Below, piece by piece: positions 37,894 through 45,588 of a DNA stretch of 64,000 nucleotides (the first letter of the stretch is position 1; every line of letters begins with the position of its first letter). The notes under the pieces are model-generated. The model did no database searches. It was not told where the DNA came from and was given only the letters and a program-made list of their open reading frames with translations. Where the stretch lies: positions 62,001 to 126,000 of the forward strand of contig NZ_JXJO01000034.1 in NCBI RefSeq assembly GCF_000826655.1. Reading direction: 5' to 3'. A program made the translations under genes and the position numbers. Source of the DNA: Psychroserpens damuponensis (GTDB lineage Bacteria > Bacteroidota > Bacteroidia > Flavobacteriales > Flavobacteriaceae).

Positions 37894-37933
37894 ATGTAAA
37901 ACTTAGTCTAGAATAAGTTTTACATCATTTTTT
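37894..37933 (+). terminator. Terminator of a short transcript
   Basis: ATGTAAAACTTA/TAAGTTTTACAT perfect 12-bp stem, 8-nt loop, then a T-run. Confidence 0.8.
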
Positions 37934-37975
37934 AAACCCTTTTTTTTTAATTCTAATTCCGTAAATTTACAATTA

Positions 37976-37989
37976 AGTAGATATCTACT
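37976..37989. promoter_or_regulatory. Palindrome upstream of the 50-residue gene
   Basis: AGTAGATATCTACT is a perfect 14-bp palindrome 12 bp before the ATG; a possible operator. Confidence 0.35.
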
Positions 37990-38001
37990 AAACTTAACTG
38001 T

Positions 38002-38154
38002 ATGAAACAGAATTTCTTTAAGGCACTCGCCAAATTAAATAAAATACTCTTACCTAGTTACTCTAAACAACAGTTAGATCTTAGCAAAGCCACTAAAATA
38101 CAGTTAGCCATTATTGGTTGGCGCGTTTATGTGACGTCGAGAGCTTTGGACTGA
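38002..38154 (+). CDS. 50-residue conserved flavobacterial small protein
   Basis: A short ORF, MKQNFFKALAKLNKILLPSY through GWRVYVTSRALD. It is basic, with Pro-Ser in the middle and a helix LDLSKATKIQLAIIGWRVY. I remember near-identical ORFs of about 50 residues in many Flavobacteriaceae, of unknown function; this recollection is not checked. A perfect palindrome AGTAGATATCTACT lies at 37976-37989, just upstream. Confidence 0.6.
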   Translation: MKQNFFKALAKLNKILLPSYSKQQLDLSKATKIQLAIIGWRVYVTSRALD

Positions 38155-38216
38155 ATGCCGTGAAAACTTATTTTTATAATCTTTAAAAAACAATCTATTT
38201 TTTAACCACTTTTGTT

Positions 38217-38245
38217 TTGTGTTTCTTTAAAAAGAAGTATATTTG
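38217..38245 (+). promoter_or_regulatory. Promoter of tRNA-Arg
   Basis: TTTTG (-33) is followed after 18 bp by TATATTTG (exact TAnnTTTG) at 38238-38245. The tRNA begins 14 bp downstream. Confidence 0.7.
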
Positions 38246-38258
38246 CACCCACAAAATT

Positions 38259-38332
38259 GGCCTCGTGGCGCAACTGAATAGCGCACTTGATTACGGCTCA
38301 AGAGGTTACAGGTTTGAATCCTGTCGAGGTCA
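38259..38332 (+). tRNA. tRNA-Arg (anticodon ACG)
   Basis: 74 nt with complete cloverleaf: acceptor GGCCTCG/CGAGGTC, D-arm GCGC..GCGC, anticodon arm CTTGA-TTACGGC-TCAAG, T-arm ACAGG-TTTGAAT-CCTGT and discriminator A. CCA is not encoded. Its 3' half is the attachment site of the integrated element, and the gene stays intact. Confidence 0.95.
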
Positions 38333-38337
38333 CTAAT
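38286..38337. other. Left attachment repeat (attL, within tRNA-Arg)
   Basis: A 52-bp segment from the anticodon stem through TCACTAAT, matched at 44740-44791 with two differences (C/T and G/A in the T-stem). These keep the stem paired. Confidence 0.9.
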
Positions 38338-38343
38338 GTTTAT

Positions 38344-38374
38344 AAGGGTTTCAAGAGATTGAAGCCCTTTTTTT
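38344..38374 (+). terminator. Element-derived terminator after tRNA-Arg
   Basis: AAGGGTTTCAA, loop GAGA, TTGAAGCCCTT and T-run, 12 bp beyond the tRNA. It insulates the element from tRNA transcription. Confidence 0.85.
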
Positions 38375-38384
38375 ATTTCCAGTG

Positions 38385-38402
38385 TTCACACTATTTTCAC
38401 AC
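38385..38402. repeat. Integrase arm-type repeat, left end
   Basis: TTCACACTATTTTCACAC, the same word as in the right-end array at 44595-44625. Paired inner-end repeats of this kind are typical integrase arm-binding sites. Confidence 0.6.
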
Positions 38403-38672
38403 AAATTCAGAATTAACACTACAACATTACTTAAATTAAATGTTTTCTAAAACGTGCATATTTTACATTTCTTGCATTACCTCATCATTTTAGCCGCATA
38501 ATTCAGCGTGTTAACCTGTGGTTATGTGTAAGCGTGTGAGGTGGCAAATTTATAATCTTTAGTACATTACAAATAAAGCCCTTTTAAGGATGGTTTATTC
38601 TTTGGCTATATTCTTAGTCGTATCGGTTGAGGTTCGTTCGTGTGTGCTTATGTGAATAGATATTCATATAGT
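38403..38672. other. Element left flank, no gene seen
   Basis: About 270 bp with no supported ORF. Short inverted repeats (for example TAACC-TGT-GGTTA near 38513) are visible, without a clear role. Confidence 0.4.
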
Positions 38673-38789
38673 TTACAAGCCATAACCAGCACCAGCAATG
38701 GCACAACATATAATTCCAAAGATGAGGTTTTGTTTTATCCATGGTGGATTATGTGGGTCGTAGTGTTTAGGCTTACGTCTTTGGCTCAT
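38673..38789 (-). CDS. 38-residue single-span membrane peptide of the element
   Basis: ORF from ATG at 38789 to TAA at 38673: a charged head (MSQRRKPKHYDPHNPPWIK) followed by a hydrophobic Gly-rich span (LIFGIICCAIAGAGYGL). It is the only plausible ORF in the left flank. Coding status is inferred from composition only. Confidence 0.4.
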   Translation of the reverse strand: MSQRRKPKHYDPHNPPWIKQNLIFGIICCAIAGAGYGL

Positions 38790-39049
38790 GCTCTAAAGGT
38801 ATAAAATATAACGACAACTATGTAACTACTTGATAATGTGATAGTTAAAAAGGTACTGGGAAAAGACTTCATTTTACGCAGTAATATGTTCTGCACACCG
38901 ATTCGCACACATTGAGCATACATTTCAGATATTGTTATATTGTGCGTTATAGATAAAAACTATCATAAATATATTTTATCATTGAATATAGCTATAATAA
39001 GGGTTTTAGCTGGCTTTAGGTGTGATATAACAAATAAATATAACAAGCA

Positions 39050-39089
39050 AAAAAAAGCCTGCTATCGTAATGATAACAAGCCTTTTTTC
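39050..39089 (-). terminator. Terminator of the element's left operon
   Basis: On the minus strand GGCTTGTTATC pairs (two G-T wobbles) with GATAGCAGGC around ATTAC, then a run of eight T. It follows the stop at 39106 by about 17 bp. Confidence 0.75.
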
Positions 39090-39105
39090 AAACAGTCTGA
39101 CAAAT

Positions 39106-39249
39106 CTAAGTTCTATACATAATTATCAAGACTCCTTCATCTGTTACAATTGGGTTTGTTTTAATTTTCCAATTATCTGCCGCCGCCTCATCAATTTCAA
39201 TCTGTAAATCTTCGGCTAAGTGCTTAACTATTATCTTATATTCTATCAT
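39106..39249 (-). CDS. 47-residue hypothetical protein of the element
   Basis: MIEYKIIVKHLAEDLQIEID ... GVLIIMYRT, acidic and soluble, starting 5 bp after the previous stop. The strand-helix-strand pattern and VTDEGVLIIMY end resemble small phage-type accessory proteins; no function assigned. Tight operon spacing and a following terminator support it. Confidence 0.55.
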   Translation of the reverse strand: MIEYKIIVKHLAEDLQIEIDEAAADNWKIKTNPIVTDEGVLIIMYRT

Positions 39250-39253
39250 AGCC

Positions 39254-39394
39254 CTATAATTTAATAACCGTTATTTGATACATACCATCTTTTTGGATAA
39301 CATTACCAACTGGGCTAAAACCTTTTGCATTGTGTTTTATTATTTCATGCTCAAGAGCCGTTTGTGTTTCTGCTGTGAGTGTTATATCTGCCAT
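39254..39394 (-). CDS. 46-residue hypothetical protein of the element
   Basis: MADITLTAETQTALEHEIIK then FSPVGNVIQKDGMYQITVIKL. Starts 1 bp after the stop of the 228-residue gene and ends 4 bp before the next start, which supports translation. No family recognised. Confidence 0.6.
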   Translation of the reverse strand: MADITLTAETQTALEHEIIKHNAKGFSPVGNVIQKDGMYQITVIKL

Positions 39395-39395
39395 A

Positions 39396-40082
39396 TTATT
39401 TAATGTTTAAAATTGCGTTATAGTTCCAAGTAATATTATAATCTGCATCAATATCCTTTACCAGTTCTCCAGCAACTCTTATTGTATCTGCTGGCTTATC
39501 ATTTTTTCGTTTACACAACTTAACTTGATCGGTAACAACTTCCATTGCTTCTGCTTGCTTTTCATTCGTTAGATATAATTTAAACAGTTCGCTATCTATA
39601 TTTAACTTGTAGCTGTCTTTTGATATTTTTAGGAAGTCATCTAGGTTATACTCTTTTTTCTTAGGCGCTTCGGGGTGGCTTATTTTATCAAAACCTTTGT
39701 TATAGGTTTCTTTGCTTTCCCAATAGCTATGATTTTGAGAATAAAAGTAATGTTTAATATCCAGTAGCTTTTTATAACGTGTTTCAAGTTCTGTTAATTT
39801 ATCGGTGTCAATATTGCATAAGATTAACCATTGTTCAAAATCTGCTTCAGGTATTCTCTGTTGCATCTTCTTTTTTTGATAGTCTTCAAATATTGTCACA
39901 AAATTACCGTCCTTTAAATCTGATAGCTTTAGTTTATGATCTACCTTTTGCGCTGTTAGTTCACTCTTTACGGCTTCCAGTAGTTCAGGGGCTGCCTGTA
40001 TTCTTTTTATGAAGCGGTCTTCATATGCTTCGTCGTATTGTAATAATTGTTTTTTCATTTTTGTAAATTGCATTTGTGCCAC
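39396..40082 (-). CDS. Unrecognised 228-residue soluble protein of the element
   Basis: Highly charged and helical (MKKQLLQYDEAYEDRFIKRI, YQKKKMQQRIPEADFEQW), without signal peptide, cysteine cluster or nucleotide-binding motif. First gene of the left operon, directly downstream of the iteron region. That position would suit a replication-accessory or copy-control protein, but the sequence does not show it. Confidence 0.6.
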   Translation of the reverse strand: MAQMQFTKMKKQLLQYDEAYEDRFIKRIQAAPELLEAVKSELTAQKVDHKLKLSDLKDGNFVTIFEDYQKKKMQQRIPEADFEQWLILCNIDTDKLTELETRYKKLLDIKHYFYSQNHSYWESKETYNKGFDKISHPEAPKKKEYNLDDFLKISKDSYKLNIDSELFKLYLTNEKQAEAMEVVTDQVKLCKRKNDKPADTIRVAGELVKDIDADYNITWNYNAILNIK

Positions 40083-40451
40083 TTTCGGGCGTTATATTTA
40101 GTGTATTATAGTAGGTGTTTTGACTTGGGGGCGGATATTGTGGCAAATTGTTAAGGCGGGCGGATATTGTGGTGCATTTTGTTGAATTTTGTTGAAATAG
40201 TTACCTTGTGTTACCTTGAATTTAATTTAGGTAACTGCTTTAATTCCTTATAAACATTGGTGTTATTGCTTGTGAGTTGTCATAGTTACCTTAATTTCAT
40301 ATACTATTATTCATACTATATATTACATTCTATCTCTTACACGTAATAATAGAAAAACAGGTAACTATGGTAACTTTTTGTTTAAAAGCCTTATAAACAT
40401 TGGTGTTTTGTGAGTTACTTAAATTAAAAGTTGGTTAACTACATGGTAACT
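40083..40451. other. Iteron-rich probable replication origin of the element
   Basis: 369 bp dense in repeats. GGCGGATATTGTGG occurs twice (40130, 40159), ATTTTGTTGAA twice near 40176-40196, and the 19-mer CCTTATAAACATTGGTGTT twice (40246, 40389). AGTTACC/GGTAACT occurs about eight times in both orientations (40199, 40210, 40229, 40274, 40359, 40369, 40445 and a near copy at 40433). Adjacent to the helicase gene; also the promoter region of the left operon. Confidence 0.65.
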
Positions 40452-41885
40452 TTAGTTACTTAAATCACTTAATAAGTCTCTATTTTTTAATAAAAAGTAT
40501 GTTTTATTGCCTGTCCGTTTTTCCTTAGTCATTTCTAAACCGTTGGAATTTGCGTATAACTCTAAAAATTTAGAGGTGGTTCTGCTGTCCTTAACTTCTG
40601 TTTGATTTGCCACTTCACTCAACAAATACCATTTATCTAAATCAATAAGGCTGTCTATAACCTCAACAAATTTATTACTGGTGCTATTAATTAGTAATTC
40701 AGTTTTAAGCTTAGGATTTATGTATTTTGTTAATCCATTTTTAAGGAATAGTTGCATACATTCAGCCATAACCTTGTAGAATTTTGAATATTCTTCTTTA
40801 CTCCAATTTTTACCAAAAAAATTATTTTTGAATACATGAATGGGCTTATGGTGTTCATTGAAGTAATTGTTGATAATGATAAGGTGTTGTCTGTCTCTGG
40901 AAGATCCTGAGTCTGATTTAATAGGTCTGTTTGTGGTTACAATGAACTTTGGGCTATGTTCATAATCAACCTCTTTAACATCTGCATATTTTCGCTCTAT
41001 TGGCATTGTGCCATCTATTACCGGATAAAGGTCTTCGAAATCAAAATTTGGCTTTACATCATTAAGTAAAACAATTTCTGTATTTTCCTTTATTTGCTGG
41101 AAGACAAACTTTTCTTTTAAGTCGCATTGCTTACCGTTAAGGGTTGCTATGTCTCTAAGTTCTTTAACCCCATTTATAGCGAGGTTTTTACCTCCACGAC
41201 CTTGACTACTGTTTGTTATCTGTGAATTTGCATCACTAAAAACAACACATTTTGCATTGCTCTCGTCCTTATGTGTATTGGTGAGGAAGCCTAAAGCGCT
41301 TAAAAGACTTTTAAGATGTTCTTGGTCATCAGTGATAAGTGTAAGAAATTTATAAAACTGTGAATCTTTACTTACACTTTTTTCATTCCAATAGCCATTT
41401 ATAATATTTTCCTTATAAATAAAGTTATTAGGTATGATTTTAGTCAGTTCGCTATATTGATAAAACGAAATTTCATTTGCTGTAATTACAATAAAACCAT
41501 TAATAAAAAATAACATTCCTTTATCCTTAGTATCCCTATAAGGTGTTAATGTTGTTTCAGGAAAACCACTTATAACGGCTTTATTTTTTATTAAGATTGT
41601 TTCTCCTTGCTTATAAAAAGCATCAGTTAATAGGTCGTTATTTTCTGTTTTGATATCCTTTAAAACTTCATTAAAAATATCATTAGGACTTTTAACCGTA
41701 GCAATGTTGTATTTTATTTTTAAAGTTTGTTCGTTATGGTTACGATACCCTTTATTTTTTAAGTTGTTAGCGATACCATTTGAGCTAATTTGAAAACTTG
41801 TTTTTGTTTTACGGAATAATTTTTTTGTATCTTTAACCTTTAAATCCTCCAAAGATGTAATAGGGTTGTTCGTGGTGTTTTTCAT
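40452..41885 (-). CDS. SF3-like helicase/primase-type replication protein (phage D5-like)
   Basis: ATG at 41885; 477 residues. The C-terminal half holds a P-loop variant SSQGRGGKNLAI, Walker B ENTEIVLLNDV, sensor-1 PKFIVTTNRPI and an arginine segment SSRDRQHLIII, the order expected for superfamily 3 helicases of phages and satellites. The N-terminal half has no clear primase zinc motif. It probably unwinds the adjacent origin. HTH gene stop and this start are 8 bp apart. Confidence 0.75.
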   Translation of the reverse strand: MKNTTNNPITSLEDLKVKDTKKLFRKTKTSFQISSNGIANNLKNKGYRNHNEQTLKIKYNIATVKSPNDIFNEVLKDIKTENNDLLTDAFYKQGETILIKNKAVISGFPETTLTPYRDTKDKGMLFFINGFIVITANEISFYQYSELTKIIPNNFIYKENIINGYWNEKSVSKDSQFYKFLTLITDDQEHLKSLLSALGFLTNTHKDESNAKCVVFSDANSQITNSSQGRGGKNLAINGVKELRDIATLNGKQCDLKEKFVFQQIKENTEIVLLNDVKPNFDFEDLYPVIDGTMPIERKYADVKEVDYEHSPKFIVTTNRPIKSDSGSSRDRQHLIIINNYFNEHHKPIHVFKNNFFGKNWSKEEYSKFYKVMAECMQLFLKNGLTKYINPKLKTELLINSTSNKFVEVIDSLIDLDKWYLLSEVANQTEVKDSRTTSKFLELYANSNGLEMTKEKRTGNKTYFLLKNRDLLSDLSN

Positions 41886-41893
41886 GATCAACC

Positions 41894-42226
41894 TTATTTA
41901 TTTGAATTAGACAAAAACTCATCATTTTCAGCTTCCAACTCTTTTAAGGTTTTTTGCTTTCCTGTTTTTATCCAATCGACAATTTCAGATTTAAAAAAAT
42001 AAAGTCGATTACCTTTTTTGTTATGTGGTATCTCATTACGTTGAACGTAACCGTAAAGGGTGGGTTTTGTTAATCCTGTAATTTTTGAAACCTCATTAAG
42101 ATTAATAGGTGTTTCAATGTCGGGTTGAGGTTTTGCCTTATTAGAAAGTAAGGCTAAAATTTCGCTTTGTCCTCTTTGAAGTTCAGCGACTACATTTGGT
42201 AATTGATCGAAAGATAATGTGTTCAT
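41894..42226 (-). CDS. Excisionase-family HTH DNA-binding protein
   Basis: 110 residues. A MerR/excisionase-type HTH occupies the middle (INLNEVSKITGLTKPTLYGYVQRNEIPHNKKGNRLYFFKSEIVDWI), with coiled flanks. Proteins of this sort act as recombination directionality factors or repressors; its place between integrase and helicase genes fits either role. Confidence 0.85.
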   Translation of the reverse strand: MNTLSFDQLPNVVAELQRGQSEILALLSNKAKPQPDIETPINLNEVSKITGLTKPTLYGYVQRNEIPHNKKGNRLYFFKSEIVDWIKTGKQKTLKELEAENDEFLSNSNK

Positions 42227-42326
42227 TTTGCACTTGTTTTATTGTTACAAATGCATAGTTATCTGTTTGTTACGATGTTTTAAATTGAATAACCTTTATA
42301 GCTTTTTATTTAACCTTAGTAACCTT

Positions 42327-43250
42327 TTATTTACCCTTTGGGCTTTTTAGGATTGGTAGTTTGTTGTTTGTTTCGTGCCATTTATTAAAGTCTGTATTTT
42401 TATTGAAACCTTTAAAGGCATTATACATAATGTCGAAGTATTTTTCTTTTACATTTTTTTTGTTGTATTCTAAACCGTAACAATAATCTTGAAATTTTTT
42501 AAACACACTTCTTACGTCTTTTTTGTCTCTACTAAAACCAACATCAAAAGTTTGCTGTATAGGTTCTTTATCTATAAAAGTAGATTTTATGAATATCAAA
42601 AGCTTGTTTTCGCTTAAATAACACTCTCCTTTTCTGTTTGGTTTATTAATTAAAACACTAAAAAAATTATAAACATCTTCAATCTTTACTTCTCGAATTA
42701 AATTGTTACGTTCCTTGAATAATTCGTCTTTAGTTAGCTCTTTACTTTGTGCCACTTCTACAGGTTCTGCCGCTTCAATTCCTTTTAATATTTTGGCTTC
42801 AATTAGTTCAGCGTGTTCAATAAATTTTTTCGGTGTATCATTACCATCTAAACCAAAATTAAAAGCGTCTTTAGGTTCGTTTATATCTGCTTCATTAACT
42901 TTATTAAGATTAACTTTTATTTGGTTTAAAAACTTACCTATTCTAATTATTTCGTTTACTTTTTCGGGCTTTAGTTCCGTTGTTTTAGCAAAGAATATAA
43001 CATCATTAATAGCACTATCTATTTTAAAATAAATTGATATTTGATTTTCTTTGTCTGTTTGTTCAGGATCAAAATTTTGAAGTTCGTCATACAATTCAGA
43101 AAGTAAGCCGTAAGCATCATTTTTATAGGTGTTTGGATAAATTTTAAGTGTGTTTATATAGTTGTTGTATAATTCGTTTTCTTTGTCGTTTAAATCCATT
43201 CCTTTGGCTTTTTTTGTCTTTGCCGTTTCTAAAATTTGTCCGTTATCCAT
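42327..43250 (-). CDS. Unrecognised 307-residue protein of the element
   Basis: Soluble, Lys/Asn/Glu-rich. The N-terminal half is helical (LLSELYDELQNFDPEQT); the C-terminal half is more ordered (LLIFIKSTFIDKEPIQQTFDVGF, VFKKFQDYCYGLEYNKKNV). It vaguely recalls RteC-type regulators of Bacteroidetes elements, but I cannot support that. Same strand as its neighbours, 55 bp from the integrase gene stop. Confidence 0.55.
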   Translation of the reverse strand: MDNGQILETAKTKKAKGMDLNDKENELYNNYINTLKIYPNTYKNDAYGLLSELYDELQNFDPEQTDKENQISIYFKIDSAINDVIFFAKTTELKPEKVNEIIRIGKFLNQIKVNLNKVNEADINEPKDAFNFGLDGNDTPKKFIEHAELIEAKILKGIEAAEPVEVAQSKELTKDELFKERNNLIREVKIEDVYNFFSVLINKPNRKGECYLSENKLLIFIKSTFIDKEPIQQTFDVGFSRDKKDVRSVFKKFQDYCYGLEYNKKNVKEKYFDIMYNAFKGFNKNTDFNKWHETNNKLPILKSPKGK

Positions 43251-43305
43251 TGCTTAAAGTATTATTGATTTGATGCGTTTTTAATTATTGTAAATTTCTG
43301 TTTAG

Positions 43306-44565
43306 TTAAAAATCAAGCAAACTGTTTGCAAAGTCCTTTTTTGCTTCATCTTCAAAACCTGCAAAATAATTTTTTGTAACGCTCAAATCACTATGGTTTA
43401 AAGCTTCACTTATAAACTCCATACTAGCACCTTTACGGACTGAATTAGTGGCAAATGAATGTCTAGCCCAATAGGTAGAAATATCATTAGGTAAACCGTT
43501 TGCTTTTGCTATTCTTTTAATATGATCGTTAACGTATCGAGTGAAGTTTTTTATTTTCTTATACTGTGTTTCGGGTGTATCTCCTTTTGATATGATGTTA
43601 AACACAAAACCAGTATTTGACTTATTACCATATTTTGAAATAATGCTTTTTGTGAAGTCGGTTAAATATATTGTTATTTCTTTTTTTTCGTCTGTTTTGT
43701 CAAACGTTTTAGCTCTGTAATAAGAGAAACTATCTCCTTTTATGTCTGAATGTTTTAAAAGTGCAATATCCTTAAAATTCATACCGTTGCTAGCATAACT
43801 AAAAAACCAAAAATCTTTGGCTTGTTGTTCGTTTTCGTTTGTTACTTGTGCATTGAAAAAGGTTTTTAGTTGAGTAGATTTTAATGCTTTTTTTACTTTT
43901 TTTGATTTTGGGATTTTATATTTTTTGTCTTTTATTAGTCCAAAAGGATAAATAGCTTTGTGAATGTCATTTGATCTAATAGCATTATTGAAAATTACTC
44001 TCAAGGTTCTAGTATAAATACCAATAGTAGTGTAACTTTTTCCTTTTGATAACATGAATTTTTCATAATCATTTAGCCAGTCGGGTGTGATAGCTTCAAA
44101 AGTTAATTTGTCAGCCTTGCACTTCTTTTTTGTTTCACTAAATTCGATTAATGATTTAAGAGTGTATTTATAGCTTTCAGCCGTTCCTATTTTATCGTTT
44201 TTTGTGTTCTCTTGTATTACTAAATCGAAATGATACTTAACATTATTTTTATCTGTAGATTTTCTAAATAGTTTAGTTTCAAATTTTTTAAAGTCAAATA
44301 CCGTTAATTCTTTAGCAACATCATGCGCTCTTTTTTCAAAATCTTGAAGCTTAAAAAGAATCTCTTTATTTGTGCCTCTTAAATTTTTGTTTTCTGCATT
44401 TATCCAAATAGTATTAAATTCTTTTTCTGTTAAATCTATTCCAGTAGAAAAGTATCTTACTTTTTTAATATTGTTAAGCTTGTTGTAAACTCTTAACTTA
44501 ACATTAAACTTTCCGTTGGCTTTCGCTCTTCTTTTTTCGTGGTAAATAGATATTATGTAACTCAT
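43306..44565 (-). CDS. Tyrosine recombinase (site-specific integrase)
   Basis: The start at 44565 (MSYIISIYHEKRRAKANG) avoids a GTG inside the arm repeats; 419 residues. N-terminal arm-binding domain, SAM-like core-binding domain (about 110-215) and catalytic domain with FFSYASNGMNFKDIALLKH (first Arg position atypical), YWARHSFATNSVRKG (HxxR) and the nucleophile region LSVTKNYFAGF. It matches Bacteroidetes integrases of tRNA-targeting elements and lies next to attR. Confidence 0.9.
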   Translation of the reverse strand: MSYIISIYHEKRRAKANGKFNVKLRVYNKLNNIKKVRYFSTGIDLTEKEFNTIWINAENKNLRGTNKEILFKLQDFEKRAHDVAKELTVFDFKKFETKLFRKSTDKNNVKYHFDLVIQENTKNDKIGTAESYKYTLKSLIEFSETKKKCKADKLTFEAITPDWLNDYEKFMLSKGKSYTTIGIYTRTLRVIFNNAIRSNDIHKAIYPFGLIKDKKYKIPKSKKVKKALKSTQLKTFFNAQVTNENEQQAKDFWFFSYASNGMNFKDIALLKHSDIKGDSFSYYRAKTFDKTDEKKEITIYLTDFTKSIISKYGNKSNTGFVFNIISKGDTPETQYKKIKNFTRYVNDHIKRIAKANGLPNDISTYWARHSFATNSVRKGASMEFISEALNHSDLSVTKNYFAGFEDEAKKDFANSLLDF

Positions 44566-44594
44566 TGTCTTAGGCTTTAAAACAAAGATATTTG

Positions 44595-44625
44595 TTTTCA
44601 CACTATTTTCACACTATTTTCACAC
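44595..44625. repeat. Integrase arm-type repeats, right end
   Basis: CACACTATTTT is repeated in tandem (three CACAC cores in 31 bp), the same word as at 38385-38402, immediately upstream of the integrase gene. It may serve for both integration and integrase autoregulation. Confidence 0.6.
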
Positions 44626-44739
44626 TTTTTATATTAATAAACATATAATAGATATTAATAGATAATAGTACATTTGCCTTAAATATTAGGTTTTATGAGC
44701 ATTTAGATACTTATTAGATATTTAACAAATAATGTAATT

Positions 44740-44791
44740 CTTGATTACGGCTCAAGAGGTTATAGGTTTGAATCCTATCGAGGTCACTAAT
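44740..44791. other. Right attachment repeat (attR)
   Basis: A 52-bp copy of the tRNA-Arg 3' half with ATAGG/CCTAT in the T-stem where the intact gene has ACAGG/CCTGT. It has no 5' half, so it is not a tRNA gene. Confidence 0.9.
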
Positions 44792-44833
44792 AAAACCAAC
44801 ACTTTCAAAAATATTTGAGCGTGTTGGTTTTTT
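44792..44833 (+). terminator. Terminator beyond attR, probably the original tRNA-Arg terminator
   Basis: AAAACCAACAC/GTGTTGGTTTT, 11-bp stem, 18-nt loop, T-run. It starts right after the attR repeat, where the host tRNA terminator would have been before integration. Confidence 0.85.
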
Positions 44834-44947
44834 CATTTACACACAAATTCGTATTTAATACTCACTTATTTAGCTGCATTTGAAGTTTTCCATGTTAGAA
44901 AATTAAATATTTTTTATCTTTATTTAATTAAAATTATATTAGAGGTA

Positions 44948-45373
44948 ATGAAAACAATTTTTTCCATAAAACGACTATTATTAATTACAATTTCATTTTT
45001 TGCTTTTTCATATTCCTTCTCTCAAGAATGGCAATTAATTAACAATGAGCTAGATGGCAGCGAAACTTATATTAGGCAACATACTTCAAATTCTGCTTGG
45101 ATCAAAAGAACAAAACAAGATGTCCCTCTTGATTATGACAAATATGGGTTCAATAAAATCAATGAAGGATATACGGTTATCCTTTTTAGATTTGATTGTC
45201 GTTCACTCAAACTTGGTGTACTTGTCTCCGTATATTACAATAATGAAGGAGAAGTAAAGCATTCTCAACAATATGAAGATTATGAAGTTAATATGAATTA
45301 TGCTGTGCCAGATTCATTGGGAGAATTTTGGTTAAAAACATTCTGTGAATTAGGTGATAAATCTAAAAATTAA
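44948..45373 (+). CDS. Surface-adhesin-E-like secreted protein
   Basis: 141 residues with signal peptide (LLITISFFAFSYSFSQ). The pattern FDCRSLKLGVLVSVYYNNEGEV ... YAVPDSLGEFWLKTFCEL, with two Cys, matches the Adhesin_E-type domain found in small secreted proteins. Role unknown. It lies just outside the integrated element. Confidence 0.65.
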   Translation: MKTIFSIKRLLLITISFFAFSYSFSQEWQLINNELDGSETYIRQHTSNSAWIKRTKQDVPLDYDKYGFNKINEGYTVILFRFDCRSLKLGVLVSVYYNNEGEVKHSQQYEDYEVNMNYAVPDSLGEFWLKTFCELGDKSKN

Positions 45374-45588
45374 CGTTTTTTTATTTTTGTAATTTCGCCT
45401 CAAATGAGTAGTTAGGCAAACTTCTATTTACTTAAAATCAATTTCATTTTAATTACTAATTTCAAAAAGCTTATGCTTCATAATTGAATTTTTAAATTCA
45501 TCCTATTCTTGTAACAAAAACGTAAAAAACACACATTAATAAAAATGTTCAAGTCTACAATAAAAAAGAATATACTTATTTTTGAACT

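Larger units (their letters stand above)
38286..44791. mobile_element. tRNA-Arg integrative element, about 6.5 kb, replication-competent type
   Basis: Bounded by 52-bp direct repeats of the tRNA 3' half. All recognised genes lie on the minus strand in the order integrase, unknown 307-residue gene, excisionase-like HTH, SF3-like helicase, iteron region, unknown 228-residue gene and small ORFs. No capsid, terminase, conjugation, resistance or defence gene is recognised. The gene set (integrase, excisionase, helicase, origin) is that of mobilisable elements or phage satellites that borrow transfer or packaging. Confidence 0.85.

Noticed and set aside
38940-39122. Plus-strand 60-codon ORF in the element
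   Set aside because: It overlaps the minus-strand terminator and the 47-residue gene, starts from a weak codon and has no coding character.
40083-40451. CRISPR-like array in the element
   Set aside because: Repeats are of several kinds, irregularly spaced and inverted; no unit-spacer pattern and no cas genes in the window.
44740-44791. Second tRNA-Arg gene
   Set aside because: Only the 3' half is present; acceptor 5' strand and D-arm are missing, so it is the attachment repeat.
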